From: Actinomadura nitritigenes
GTDB lineage: Bacteria; Actinomycetota; Actinomycetes; Streptosporangiales; Streptosporangiaceae
Assembly (NCBI RefSeq): GCF_017573545.1
Contig: NZ_JAGEOK010000008.1
Span: 1 to 64,000 of the forward strand
DNA: 64,000 nt
Direction of reading: 5' to 3'
Shown: piece after piece, positions 1 to 8,270 of the stretch
Position numbering within the stretch: position 1 is the stretch's first letter
Layout of the letters: every line of letters starts with the position of its first letter
Notes under the pieces: model-generated
The model's input: only the letters and a program-made list of their open reading frames with translations
Told to the model about the DNA's origin: nothing
Database searches by the model: none
Made by a program: the position numbers and the translations under genes

Positions 1-127
1 CGAAGCCGAACGCCGCCGAGCACTCCCGCAATGGCTGCACACCTACAATCACCACCGCGGCCACACCGCACTCGACGGCCAACCACCCGCCAGCCGCGTC
101 CCCAACCTCCATAGACAGAACAGCTAG
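1..127 (+). mobile_element. 3' end of an IS481-type transposase (cut by window edge)
   Basis: The second frame is open from base 2 to a TAG at 125-127 and encodes the last 41 residues of a DDE transposase. The motif WLHTYNHHRGHTALDGQPP followed by ASRVPNL is the usual C-terminus of IS481-family (IS3-like) transposases, where the sequence after the catalytic Glu reads Y-N-x-x-R-x-H-x-A-L. The rest of the gene lies to the left of the window, so I cannot tell whether the element is intact. Its stop overlaps the stop of the convergent carboxypeptidase gene by four bases. Confidence 0.75.
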
Positions 128-2553
128 TTCACCCGGATCAGGCGCTTCAGGTACGACGGCTCGTCCAGCGCCGACCCCAGCACCAGCGGCACCCGCGCGG
201 CGCCCGCCGTCACCTGGCCGACCCGCTCGCCGGCGGCGCCCTGGTGCGGCGGGTCGCCCTGGATCCCGACCGAGACCCGGAGCCCCGGCCACCCGACGAC
301 CGTCACCGCGGACGCGGCGCGCAGCGGCGTCGACCCGCCGAGCCCGTCGTCGACCGTCCCGACCCTGGCGCCCTTCGGCGCCAGGGTCGCCGCCGTCATC
401 GAGCCCTCCACCGCCTGGATGAGCCGCCCGGCCGCCGCCACGGCCCCCTGCGCGCTCGGCGACTTCTGCGCCATCACCGCGCCCAGGATCAGCGTCGGCA
501 CGCCGCCGACCTTCCGGCGCGCGGCGAACACGTAGTTCCCGCCGGCCGCGTCGGTGTAGCCGGTCTTCCCGCCGACCACCCCGTACTGCCCGACCAGGAC
601 GTTGCCGCCCGGCCGCGCCGGGCTCCCGTCGTCCGGCACGTACGCCCGCCGGTTCACGATCTCGGTGAACGCCGGCACCTTCATCGCCGCCCGCAGCAGC
701 TTCACCTGGTCCTCGGCGGTGCTGACCGTCCCCGAGTCGTAGCCGCTCGGGTCGGTGTAGCGGGTGCCGGTCATCCCGAGCTCCCGCGCCGCCGCGTTCA
801 TCTTCGCGACGAACGGCTGGTCGCCGCCCGAGTCCCAGCGCGCCAGCTCGTGCGCCAGGTCGTTCGCCGAGATGATCAGCAGCGCCTCCAGGGCCTTGCG
901 CTCGGTCAGCCGCTGCCCCGCCGTGATGCCGAGCAGCGACTCCCCGCGCCTCTTGCGCGCCGGGATCTCCGCCACCCCCTGCGGCGACACCGCCAGCACC
1001 GGCCCGGACTGGCCCGTCGCCAGCGGATGGTCGCGCAGGTAGACGAACGCCGTCATCACCTTCGCGACGCTCGCCGTCGGCGTCGGCGCGGACCCGCCGG
1101 ACGACCCCATCGTCCCCAGCCCGTCCACGTACACCGTCGACTGGCCCACCGCCGGCCACGGCAGCGCGGGCGCCGCACCCGGGAACACGTGGCCGGACGC
1201 GAGGCTCAGCTTCACCGTCGGATCCGGAACGGGCCGGATGAGCTGCCCGGCCACCACGCCCACGACCAGCACCAGCGCCGCGACGAGGACGATCATCAAC
1301 CCCCGGCGCTTCGGGCGCTTCCCCGCCTCGGCCACGGGCGGGGCCGGAGCGGGTGCCTGCGGTACGGCGACCTCCCACGGCCCGCTCTGCACGGGCCGCA
1401 CCGGCACCGCCGCGCCCTGCGGCGCCCCGGCCTGCGGCGCAGCGGTGTGGGGTGCCGTGCCGTGGGGTGCCGCGCCCTGGTGTGCCGCGCCCGGCGCCGC
1501 GTCCCACCGGACGGACTCGGGCCGGAACCCGCCCGCGGGCGCCTGCCGCGGCGCGTCCCACACCACCGGGCCGGAACTCTGGCGCGGAGACTCCCACCAG
1601 CCCTGTTCGCGCGGCCGTTCCTCCGAAGGCGGTGCCGCCGGCGCTTCCGGCGCGGGGACCTGCCAGGGAGCCGGCAGCCGCTCGACCCGCGTCACCGCGG
1701 CAGGCGAGTCCGCCGGTGACGGCGGCGCCTCCGGGCCCCGCGGCCGCTCGTGCTCCTCCGAGTCCGGCGCCTCGCTCTCCTCGGACGCCGCGGGCGCTTC
1801 CGGCTCGTCCGGCTCGTCCTCCCAGGACCCGTCCGGCTCTTCCTGCCAGGATCCGTCCGGCTCTTCCTGCCAGGACGTTTCCGGTTCGTCCTTCCAGGAC
1901 GTCTCGGGCTCGTCGTTCCAGGACGTCTCCGGCTCGGCGGTCCCGGGTGGTTCGGCGCTCGGCGCCGGCTCGTCCTCGTCCTCGGCGTCCTGCGCGGGCT
2001 CGGCGTCCTCCGGCGGCGCGGGAGGCGGGTCCTGGTCACGGCCGGGGCCCGCGTCCGGCGCTGCTTCGGCCGGCTCGGCGTGCTCCTCCAGGTCGGTCTG
2101 CGCGGTGCCCGCCTCGGGCTCTTCTTCTTGCGCGTCCGCGGGTTCCTGCGACTCCTGCGGCCTCTCGGGACGCTCCTCTGCCGCCTCCGCCTCTACCTCC
2201 GCCGTCGCTTCCGCGCTCTCAGGCTCCGCGTCCGTCTCCCGCGGCGCGTCCTGCTCGGGCGTCTCGTCGGGGGCTTCGTCCTCCTGCGAGGCGGTCGTGT
2301 CCGCCTCCTCGCCCGCGGAAGCCTCGTCCGGCTCCTCGCCGGGCTCCTCGCCGGACGGTTCGGGCTCGTCCGCCGCGGGCGGTGCGCCCCCGGCGGGCCC
2401 TGCCGGGCGCCGGATGTCGGGCCTGGTCAGCGAGGCGTTCTTCGCCGGGGCGGGCGCCGGGATGCGGAACTCGGCGGTGGCCGTCCGGCCCGGCTCGTGC
2501 TCGGCGTCCTCCGGGCGCTCGGCGGGCTCCGGATCCTGCGGGACGTCGTTCAC
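124..2553 (-). CDS. D-alanyl-D-alanine carboxypeptidase (peptidase S11) with long acidic N-terminal tail
   Basis: This is a membrane-anchored penicillin-binding protein that trims the terminal D-Ala from peptidoglycan stem peptides. The start is a GTG at 2553 with GGAGGGG eight bases upstream; longer readings in this frame run into the divergent sigma-factor gene. Residues 1 to about 415 are Pro/Glu/Asp-rich, with imperfect heptads around residues 200-250 built on DEPETSW, DEPDGSW and EEPDGSW. One membrane helix follows at about 418-438, so the tail is cytoplasmic and the enzyme extracytoplasmic. The S11 motifs are all present: SVAK (about residue 495), SAN in LIISANDLA (about 560) and KTG in GGKTGYTDA (about 662). 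At 809 residues it is twice the usual length, because of the tail. The function of the tail is unknown. Confidence 0.88.
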   Translation of the reverse strand: MNDVPQDPEPAERPEDAEHEPGRTATAEFRIPAPAPAKNASLTRPDIRRPAGPAGGAPPAADEPEPSGEEPGEEPDEASAGEEADTTASQEDEAPDETPEQDAPRETDAEPESAEATAEVEAEAAEERPERPQESQEPADAQEEEPEAGTAQTDLEEHAEPAEAAPDAGPGRDQDPPPAPPEDAEPAQDAEDEDEPAPSAEPPGTAEPETSWNDEPETSWKDEPETSWQEEPDGSWQEEPDGSWEDEPDEPEAPAASEESEAPDSEEHERPRGPEAPPSPADSPAAVTRVERLPAPWQVPAPEAPAAPPSEERPREQGWWESPRQSSGPVVWDAPRQAPAGGFRPESVRWDAAPGAAHQGAAPHGTAPHTAAPQAGAPQGAAVPVRPVQSGPWEVAVPQAPAPAPPVAEAGKRPKRRGLMIVLVAALVLVVGVVAGQLIRPVPDPTVKLSLASGHVFPGAAPALPWPAVGQSTVYVDGLGTMGSSGGSAPTPTASVAKVMTAFVYLRDHPLATGQSGPVLAVSPQGVAEIPARKRRGESLLGITAGQRLTERKALEALLIISANDLAHELARWDSGGDQPFVAKMNAAARELGMTGTRYTDPSGYDSGTVSTAEDQVKLLRAAMKVPAFTEIVNRRAYVPDDGSPARPGGNVLVGQYGVVGGKTGYTDAAGGNYVFAARRKVGGVPTLILGAVMAQKSPSAQGAVAAAGRLIQAVEGSMTAATLAPKGARVGTVDDGLGGSTPLRAASAVTVVGWPGLRVSVGIQGDPPHQGAAGERVGQVTAGAARVPLVLGSALDEPSYLKRLIRVN

Positions 2554-2798
2554 GGGCCTGCCCCTCCAAGCTCGATGATCATGCATGCGGGCGGGGGGTG
2601 GTCCTTCGCCGTGGATCCCCCGTGCACCTTGAAAGATGTCCACTTTAGCGACGAGGTTCGGGCTGTTATGCATCAGTGATCTTCGAAGGTGCGGCGGGCC
2701 GCTGTCCCGGGGCTCCGATGACGCCCGTGAACCCGGTGGCGGGGTTGCGGAGATACACCGCTGACACTGTCCCCGACGAGAAGGCCGGTCCGCATGCC

Positions 2799-3392
2799 AT
2801 GGTGTCCGAGATGACCGCGCCGCCCGAGGTCCCGGCGTGCGACGCCGATCTGATCGGGCGGTCGTTCGACGATCCCGAGGCGTTCGCAGCGCTGTTCGAC
2901 CGCTACTCCGCCATGCTCTACCGGTACGTGTCGCGCCGGCTCGGCCCGGAGGCGGCCGAGGACGTCGTCGGGGAGACGTTCCTGGCCGCGTTCGGCAAGC
3001 GGCACCGCTACGACCTCGCGCAGCGGGACGCGCGGCCGTGGCTGTTCGGGATCGCGACGAAGCTCGTCGCGCGGCACCACCGTTCGGAGGCGGCCCGGTA
3101 CCGGGCGCTGCGCCGCAGCCCGGTGGACGGGCCGGTCGAGGGCCCGGCGGAGCGGGTCGCGGCCGGGGTGACGGCGTGGGCGTCGCGTCCCGCGCTCGCC
3201 GAGGCGCTGGCCGGGCTGCCGCGCCGGGACCTGGACGTGCTGCTGCTCGTGGCGTGGGGCGACCTGGCGTACGAGGAGGTGGCGCGGGCCCTCGGCATAC
3301 CGGTCGGCACGGTCCGGTCCCGCCTGAACCGGGCGCGGCGCAAGGTGCGCGCGGCGCTCGGCGACACCAACCCGATGGACGAGGAGGAGTGA
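2799..3392 (+). CDS. ECF-family RNA polymerase sigma factor
   Basis: This is a sigma-70 family factor of the ECF type. Region 2 is DPEAFAALFDRYSAMLYRYVSRRLG, ending in EDVVGETFLAAF, and region 4 is LPRRDLDVLLLVAWGDLAYEEVARALGIPVGTVRSRLNRARRKVR; both are complete. I placed the start at ATG 2799 (MVSEM); ATG 2811 (MTAPPEV) is equally plausible, since neither has a strong ribosome binding site. It is about 195 residues, normal for the family. Its stop is next to the start of the LCP protein, so the two are probably cotranscribed and functionally linked. It is transcribed divergently from the carboxypeptidase, which fits a cell-envelope regulon. Confidence 0.85.
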   Translation: MVSEMTAPPEVPACDADLIGRSFDDPEAFAALFDRYSAMLYRYVSRRLGPEAAEDVVGETFLAAFGKRHRYDLAQRDARPWLFGIATKLVARHHRSEAARYRALRRSPVDGPVEGPAERVAAGVTAWASRPALAEALAGLPRRDLDVLLLVAWGDLAYEEVARALGIPVGTVRSRLNRARRKVRAALGDTNPMDEEE

Positions 3393-3394
3393 CC

Positions 3395-4411
3395 GTGGAC
3401 GACCTGGAACTGCTCCGCGACCTCGGGCGCGAACTGGGGGGCGAGCCGCCGCCGGCGCTGGCGCGGCAGCGGGGGCGGCTGCTGGACGCGGCGCGGGACC
3501 GCCGCCGGTCCCGGCTGCCCGGGGGGCGCTGGACGCTGCTCGGCCTGGTGGCGGCGGTGACGGCGGCGGCGATCCTGGTGCCGGCGTGCGTGCTGCACGG
3601 GCGCGGTGCGCGGCCGGTCGCGCCGGACTCGTCCGCGATCACGGGGAAGGCGCTGAACGTCCTCGTGCTGGGGTCCGACCGCCGCGCGGGGGGGCCGGCG
3701 CGGGCGGACACGGTGGTGATGGTGCACCTGCCCGCCGACCGCAAGGCCGGGACGGTGGTGAGCATCCCCCGGGACTCGCTGATGGACGTTCCGGCGTGCG
3801 AGGGGCCCGGGGGACGGAAGTTCCCCGCGCGTCGCACGATGATCGGCGCGGTCTTCTCCTACGGCGGCGCCTCGTGCGTGGGGAAGGCCGTCGAGGACGC
3901 GGCGTCCGTCCGGATCGACGGCACGATCGTGATCGAGTTCTCCGGGTTCGAGACGATGGTGGACGCGCTCGGCGGGGTCGAGTACACCGTGCCGGACGCG
4001 GTCACCGACCCGTCGGGGCGGGTGCTGGTGCCGCCGGGGCGGCAGCGCCTGGACGGGCGGCGGGCGCTGGACTACGTGCGGGCCCGCCGGGGCCTGGACG
4101 ATGGGTCGGACCTGGCGCGGGTCCGGCGGCAGCAGAGGTTCATGGCGGCGCTGCTGGACGCGGCGCACGGCGAGCAGCTGAGGAACCCGGTGCGGTTCGC
4201 GCGGTTCCTCGCGGCGGCGGCCGGGTCGGTGAGGACGTCGCCGGGCCTCGATCTGAAGGCGATGGAGTCGCTCGCGGGGAGCCTGAAGGACCTGTCTCCC
4301 GGGCGGGTCCGCTACGCGACGGTTCCGGTGCGTCCCGCGCCGGACGATCCGAACCGGCTGGCGTGGGTCCCGGCGGCGGCCCGGACGGTGTTCGCGCCGT
4401 TCAGGGGGTAG
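3395..4411 (+). CDS. LCP (LytR-CpsA-Psr) protein with an anti-sigma-like cytoplasmic head
   Basis: LCP proteins transfer undecaprenyl-phosphate-linked glycopolymers to peptidoglycan. The catalytic LCP domain spans about residues 85-270: LNVLVLGSDRR, the conserved Asp/Arg set in RADTVVMVHLPAD and VVSIPRDSLMDVP, the FETMVDALGGVEY segment and ALDYVRARRG. One membrane helix lies at about residues 50-70. The first 45 residues (LELLRDLGRELGG, then PALARQRGRLLDAARDRRR) resemble the cytoplasmic head of the CU044_5270-type proteins that usually accompany ECF sigma factors; that comparison is from memory. GTG 3395 has GAGGAGG at the right distance; GTG 3389, overlapping the sigma stop as GTGA, is the alternative. 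The position directly after an ECF gene suggests that this protein senses the envelope and restrains the sigma factor (inference). Confidence 0.8.
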   Translation: MDDLELLRDLGRELGGEPPPALARQRGRLLDAARDRRRSRLPGGRWTLLGLVAAVTAAAILVPACVLHGRGARPVAPDSSAITGKALNVLVLGSDRRAGGPARADTVVMVHLPADRKAGTVVSIPRDSLMDVPACEGPGGRKFPARRTMIGAVFSYGGASCVGKAVEDAASVRIDGTIVIEFSGFETMVDALGGVEYTVPDAVTDPSGRVLVPPGRQRLDGRRALDYVRARRGLDDGSDLARVRRQQRFMAALLDAAHGEQLRNPVRFARFLAAAAGSVRTSPGLDLKAMESLAGSLKDLSPGRVRYATVPVRPAPDDPNRLAWVPAAARTVFAPFRG

Positions 4412-4530
4412 CGCCGGCTCCCGGAGCCGGCGGTCCGCACCGCGATGAGTGGCAGCCAATTTGTCGGGTAGAGCCGGAATCGTCCCAATGCTCCCAGCAG
4501 TACTCCCACGAGCCTCGAGGGGTGTGTGCA

Positions 4531-4950
4531 ATGGCCAGGAAGATCCGCGACATCATGACCGGCTCCCCGACGTCGGTGTCCCCGGACCTCGACATCGTCA
4601 CGGTGGCGCGGGCGATGCGCGACGAGGAGATCGGCGCCGTGCTGGTCGCCGAGGGCGACGACCTGCTGGGCGTGGTCACCGACCGGGACCTGGTGATCCG
4701 CGGGCTCGCCGCCGGCGGCGACCCGGCCAAGGCCGCCATCGGCGGGCTCGCCAGCAGCGTCACCGCGACCATCGGGCCGGACGACTCGCTCGACAAGGCC
4801 GCGCAGATCATGCGGGAGCGGGCCGTGCGGCGGCTGCCCGTCCTGGAGGACGGGCGTCCCGTCGGCATCGTCTCCATCGGCGACCTGGCGATCGAGAAGG
4901 ACTCCGCCTCGGCGCTCGCCGACATCAGCGCCGCCCGCTCCACCTTCTGA
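4531..4950 (+). CDS. CBS-domain pair protein
   Basis: This is a 139-residue cytoplasmic protein consisting of two CBS motifs: RDIMTGSPTSVSPDLDIVTV with IGAVLVAEGDDLLGVVTDRDL, then VTATIGPDDSLDKAAQIM with VRRLPVLEDGRPVGIVSIGDL. Such stand-alone pairs usually bind adenine nucleotides or related ligands and signal energy state; many actinomycetes carry several copies of unknown target. ATG 4531 follows GAGGGG at a good distance. It stands alone: the LCP gene ends 119 bases upstream and the next gene converges on it. Confidence 0.88.
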   Translation: MARKIRDIMTGSPTSVSPDLDIVTVARAMRDEEIGAVLVAEGDDLLGVVTDRDLVIRGLAAGGDPAKAAIGGLASSVTATIGPDDSLDKAAQIMRERAVRRLPVLEDGRPVGIVSIGDLAIEKDSASALADISAARSTF

Positions 4951-4966
4951 CGACCCGCCCGGCGGG

Positions 4967-6154
4967 CTAGGGGAGGGCCGCGACCAGGCGGTCCAGGTCC
5001 TCTTCGTTGTTGTAGTAGTGCACGGACGCCCGCACGGCCGCGTCGAGGCCGTGCGGGTCGTACCCGTGCGTCCTCGGCTGGGCGACGCTGACGTTGACGT
5101 CCCGGCCCCGCGCCGCCACCTTGACCGCGGCGGCGTCATGGCCGTCCACGGTGAAGGTGACGATCCCGGACGGCCGCTCGCCCCGGTCGAGGACGGTGAT
5201 CCCTGGCCGGTCGGCCAGCATCCGCCGCAGTGCCGCGGCGAGGCCCGTGACGCGCTCCTCGATGGCGGCGGCGCCGAGCGCGGAGGCGTAGTCGGCGGCG
5301 ACGGCGAGCCCGATCTGCCCGGCGACGTACCGCTCCCACGTCTCGAAGCGGCGCGCGTCGTCCCGGATCTCGTAGCCGTCGGGCGCCCTCCACTCGGCGG
5401 CGGTCAGGTCGAGGAACGGCGGCTCCAGCGTCCGGGCGATCTCCCGCCGGACGTACAGGAAGCCGGTGCCGCGCGGCCCGCGCAGGTACTTGCGGCCCGT
5501 CCCGGACAGCATGTCGCAGCCGATCTCGGCGACGTCCACGGCGAGGTGCCCGACGGACTGGCACGCGTCCAGCAGGTAGAGGACGCCGTGCTCGCGGCAC
5601 AGCCGGCCGACCTCCGTGGCCGGGTTGACCAGCCCGTTGTAGGTCGGGATGTGGTTGAGCGAGACGAGCCGGACGCCCCCCTTGGCCAGCTCCGCCTCCA
5701 GCGCGTCCAGGGCCAGGGTGCCGTTCGCGTCGTCGGGGATCACCTCGACGCGGGCGCCCTTGGCCGCCGCGACCTGCTGGTAGGCGATCGCGTTGCTGGA
5801 GTACTCGCTGGTGGTGGTGAGGATGCGGTCGCCCTCCGCGAACGGGATCGCGTAGAAGGCCAGGTCCCAGGCGCGCGTGGCGTTCTCCACGTAGGCGATC
5901 TCGTCCGCGCGCGCGCCGATCAGCCCGGCGACCGCGCCGTAGAAGTGCTCGACGGCGTCCGCCCTCAGTTCCGCCGCCTCGTAGCCGCCGATCGTCGTCT
6001 CCAGCGCGAAGTGCTCCGCGACCGCCTCGATCACGGGCGCCGGCGGCAGCGCCGCGCCCGCGTTGTTCAGGTGCGCCACCCGCGCGCACCCCGGCGTGTC
6101 CGCCCGCGCCTTCCCGACGTCGATGCCGTCGGCGATGCCGGTGTCGGTCCCCAC
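4967..6154 (-). CDS. Aminotransferase class V-fold PLP-dependent enzyme
   Basis: This is a fold-type I PLP enzyme of the cysteine desulfurase/NifS group, about 395 residues long. The PLP-phosphate and ring contacts are visible in YVENATRAWDLAFYAIPF, in LLDACQSVGHLAVDV (Asp to the pyridine nitrogen) and in the internal aldimine lysine of SGTGRKYLRGPRGTGFLYV. No active-site Cys loop typical of IscS/SufS is apparent, so it may be a C-S lyase, an EgtE-like enzyme or an aminotransferase rather than a sulfur donor. The start is GTG 6154 with GGAGGGGG six bases before it. It is divergent from the ABC exporter, with a 20-bp palindrome between them, so both may answer to the same regulator. The substrate cannot be deduced. 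Confidence 0.82.
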   Translation of the reverse strand: MGTDTGIADGIDVGKARADTPGCARVAHLNNAGAALPPAPVIEAVAEHFALETTIGGYEAAELRADAVEHFYGAVAGLIGARADEIAYVENATRAWDLAFYAIPFAEGDRILTTTSEYSSNAIAYQQVAAAKGARVEVIPDDANGTLALDALEAELAKGGVRLVSLNHIPTYNGLVNPATEVGRLCREHGVLYLLDACQSVGHLAVDVAEIGCDMLSGTGRKYLRGPRGTGFLYVRREIARTLEPPFLDLTAAEWRAPDGYEIRDDARRFETWERYVAGQIGLAVAADYASALGAAAIEERVTGLAAALRRMLADRPGITVLDRGERPSGIVTFTVDGHDAAAVKVAARGRDVNVSVAQPRTHGYDPHGLDAAVRASVHYYNNEEDLDRLVAALP

Positions 6155-6248
6155 GTTGCGCCCCCTCCGTTGCCGATCACTCGGATTATCGGTGATCGAC
6201 ACCGGATTGTCGTACCCGCGCGCGACGATGGCGCTCGCCGACGACTTG

Positions 6249-6268
6249 ACCTCAACGATCGTTGAGGT
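6249..6268. promoter_or_regulatory. 20-bp perfect palindrome, putative operator
   Basis: The sequence ACCTCAACGATCGTTGAGGT equals its own reverse complement. It lies in the 159-bp gap between the divergent PLP enzyme (start 6154) and ABC exporter (start 6314), about 46 bases before the exporter start. Its size and symmetry suit a dimeric MarR-, TetR- or PadR-type repressor. No such regulator is encoded beside it, so the cognate protein is unknown. Confidence 0.6.
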
Positions 6269-6313
6269 TCGAGGATGGGGCTCCCGAGCCGCCGACGACT
6301 GAGGACCGCCCGA

Positions 6314-8197
6314 ATGGACATGGAAGTCACCGCGTGGACGTCGCTGCACCACGCCATGAACGCCCAGGACGACCGCCGGCCGGTCTCGAAGGCGACGCTG
6401 CGCCGGATCGCCGCCTTCGCCCGCCCCCACCGCCGCCCGCTGGCCGCGTTCCTGCTGTTCAGCGTCCTGCTGGCGATGCTCGCCGTCGCCACCCCCGTGC
6501 TCGCCGGACGGGTGGTGAACGCGATCGTCGACCGGTCGGCCGCGTCCACCGTGGTCGGGCTGGCCGTGCTGATCGCCGTGCTGGCCGTCGCGGAGGGCGG
6601 GCTCGGCCTCGCCAACCGGTGGCTGTCGGCCCGCATCGGCGAGGGGCTCATCCTCGACCTGCGCACCGCCGTCTTCGACCACGTCCAGCGGATGCCGATC
6701 GCGTTCTTCACCCGGACCCGCACCGGCGCGCTGGTCAGCCGGCTCAACAACGACGTGATCGGCGCGCAGCGCGCGTTCAGCGACACGCTGTCCGGCGTGG
6801 TCAGCAACCTCGTGACGCTGCTGCTGACGTTCGCCGTCATGGTCGGCATCTCCTGGCAGGTGACGCTGCTGGCGCTGCTGCTCCTGCCGGTCTTCGTGCT
6901 GCCCGCCCGCCGGATGGGCACCCGCCTCGCCGGGCTGAGGCGCGAGGCGGCCCTGCACGACGCCGCGATGAGCACCCAGATGACCGAGCGGTTCTCCGCG
7001 CCCGGCGCCACCCTGGTCAAGCTGTTCGGCCGGCCGGACCGCGAGTCCGCCGAGTTCGCCGCGCGCGCCCGCCGCGTCCGCGACATCGGCGTCCGCACCG
7101 CGATGGTGCAGCACGTGTTCATCACCGCGCTGACCATGGTGTCCGCCCTCGCCCTCGCGCTGGTCTACGGCCTCGGCGGCTGGATGTCGCTGCGCGGCCA
7201 CCTCGACGCCGGCGCCGTCGTCTCCCTCGCGCTGCTGCTCACCCGGCTGTACGCGCCGCTGACCGCGCTCGCCGGCTCCCGCGTCGAGGTGATGAGCGCG
7301 CTGGTCAGCTTCGAGCGCGTCTTCGAGGTGCTCGACCTGCGCCCGCTGGTCGCCGAGAGGCCCGAGCCGCGCACCGTCCCGGACGGCCCCGTCGCGGTCG
7401 AGTTCGACGGCGTCACGTTCGGCTACCCCGCCGCCGACAAGGTGTCCCTCGCCTCCCTCGAAGCGGTCGCGGCGCTCGACACGCGCGGCGGCGTCGACGT
7501 CCTGCACGACGTGTCGTTCCGCGCGGAGCCCGGGCAGATGGTCGCGCTCGTCGGCTCGTCCGGCGCCGGCAAGTCCACGATCGCGCAGCTGCTGCCGCGC
7601 CTGTACGACGCCGACTCCGGCACCGTCCGGCTCGGCGGCGTGGACGTCCGCGACCTGTCGTTCGCCTCGATCCGCGCGACGCTCGGGATGGTCACGCAGG
7701 ACGGCCACCTGTTCCACGAGTCGATCCGCGACAACCTGCTGCTGGCCCGCCCCGAGGCGTCCGAGGACGAGCTGTGGGACGTGCTGCGCCGCGCCCGCCT
7801 CGACGCCCTGATCGAGGGGCTGCCGGACGGCCTCGACACGATCGTCGGCGAGCGCGGCTACCGGCTGTCGGGCGGCGAGCGGCAGCGGCTCACGATCGCC
7901 CGCCTGCTGCTGGCGCGGCAGCGCGTCGTCATCCTCGACGAGGCGACCGCCCACCTGGACTCCACGTCCGAGGCCGCCGTCCAGGAGGCGCTGGCCGAGG
8001 CGCTCGACGGCCGCACCGCCGTGGTGATCGCGCACCGGCTGTCCACCGTCCGCGCCGCCGACCAGATCCTGGTCGTCGAGGAGGGCCGGATCGTCGAGCG
8101 GGGCACGCACGACGAGCTCCTCGCCGCCGGCGGCCGCTACGCCGACCTGTACGAGACGCAGTTCGACACCCGTCCGCCCCTCGAACCCGTCGCCTGA
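6314..8197 (+). CDS. ABC transporter, fused permease and ATP-binding protein (exporter type)
   Basis: This is a half-transporter exporter of about 627 residues. The N-terminal membrane domain has several helices (from about residue 35 to 300), including a typical first pair around FLLFSVLLAMLAVATPVLAG. The nucleotide-binding domain carries Walker A GSSGAGKST, the Q-loop GMVTQDGHLFHES, the signature LSGGERQR, Walker B VVILDEATAHLD and the H-loop IAHRLSTV. ATG 6314 (MDMEV) has GAGGA eight bases upstream; ATG 6275 is in frame but sits only six bases from the operator palindrome. It probably works as a homodimer, moving a lipid, peptide or drug outward. The gene is monocistronic. Confidence 0.9.
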   Translation: MDMEVTAWTSLHHAMNAQDDRRPVSKATLRRIAAFARPHRRPLAAFLLFSVLLAMLAVATPVLAGRVVNAIVDRSAASTVVGLAVLIAVLAVAEGGLGLANRWLSARIGEGLILDLRTAVFDHVQRMPIAFFTRTRTGALVSRLNNDVIGAQRAFSDTLSGVVSNLVTLLLTFAVMVGISWQVTLLALLLLPVFVLPARRMGTRLAGLRREAALHDAAMSTQMTERFSAPGATLVKLFGRPDRESAEFAARARRVRDIGVRTAMVQHVFITALTMVSALALALVYGLGGWMSLRGHLDAGAVVSLALLLTRLYAPLTALAGSRVEVMSALVSFERVFEVLDLRPLVAERPEPRTVPDGPVAVEFDGVTFGYPAADKVSLASLEAVAALDTRGGVDVLHDVSFRAEPGQMVALVGSSGAGKSTIAQLLPRLYDADSGTVRLGGVDVRDLSFASIRATLGMVTQDGHLFHESIRDNLLLARPEASEDELWDVLRRARLDALIEGLPDGLDTIVGERGYRLSGGERQRLTIARLLLARQRVVILDEATAHLDSTSEAAVQEALAEALDGRTAVVIAHRLSTVRAADQILVVEEGRIVERGTHDELLAAGGRYADLYETQFDTRPPLEPVA

Positions 8198-8270
8198 ACC
8201 CGGCCCGGGACCGATGAGTTACGGGCCGCGGGACGGTCATACCCGCAAGAGCCGACCATGAGGAGCGACG

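Noticed and set aside
244..2679. Long open frames on the plus strand opposite the carboxypeptidase gene
   Set aside because: They are low-complexity Arg/Pro/Ser/Ala translations of G+C-rich coding DNA with no domains; the minus-strand frame has the S11 motifs.
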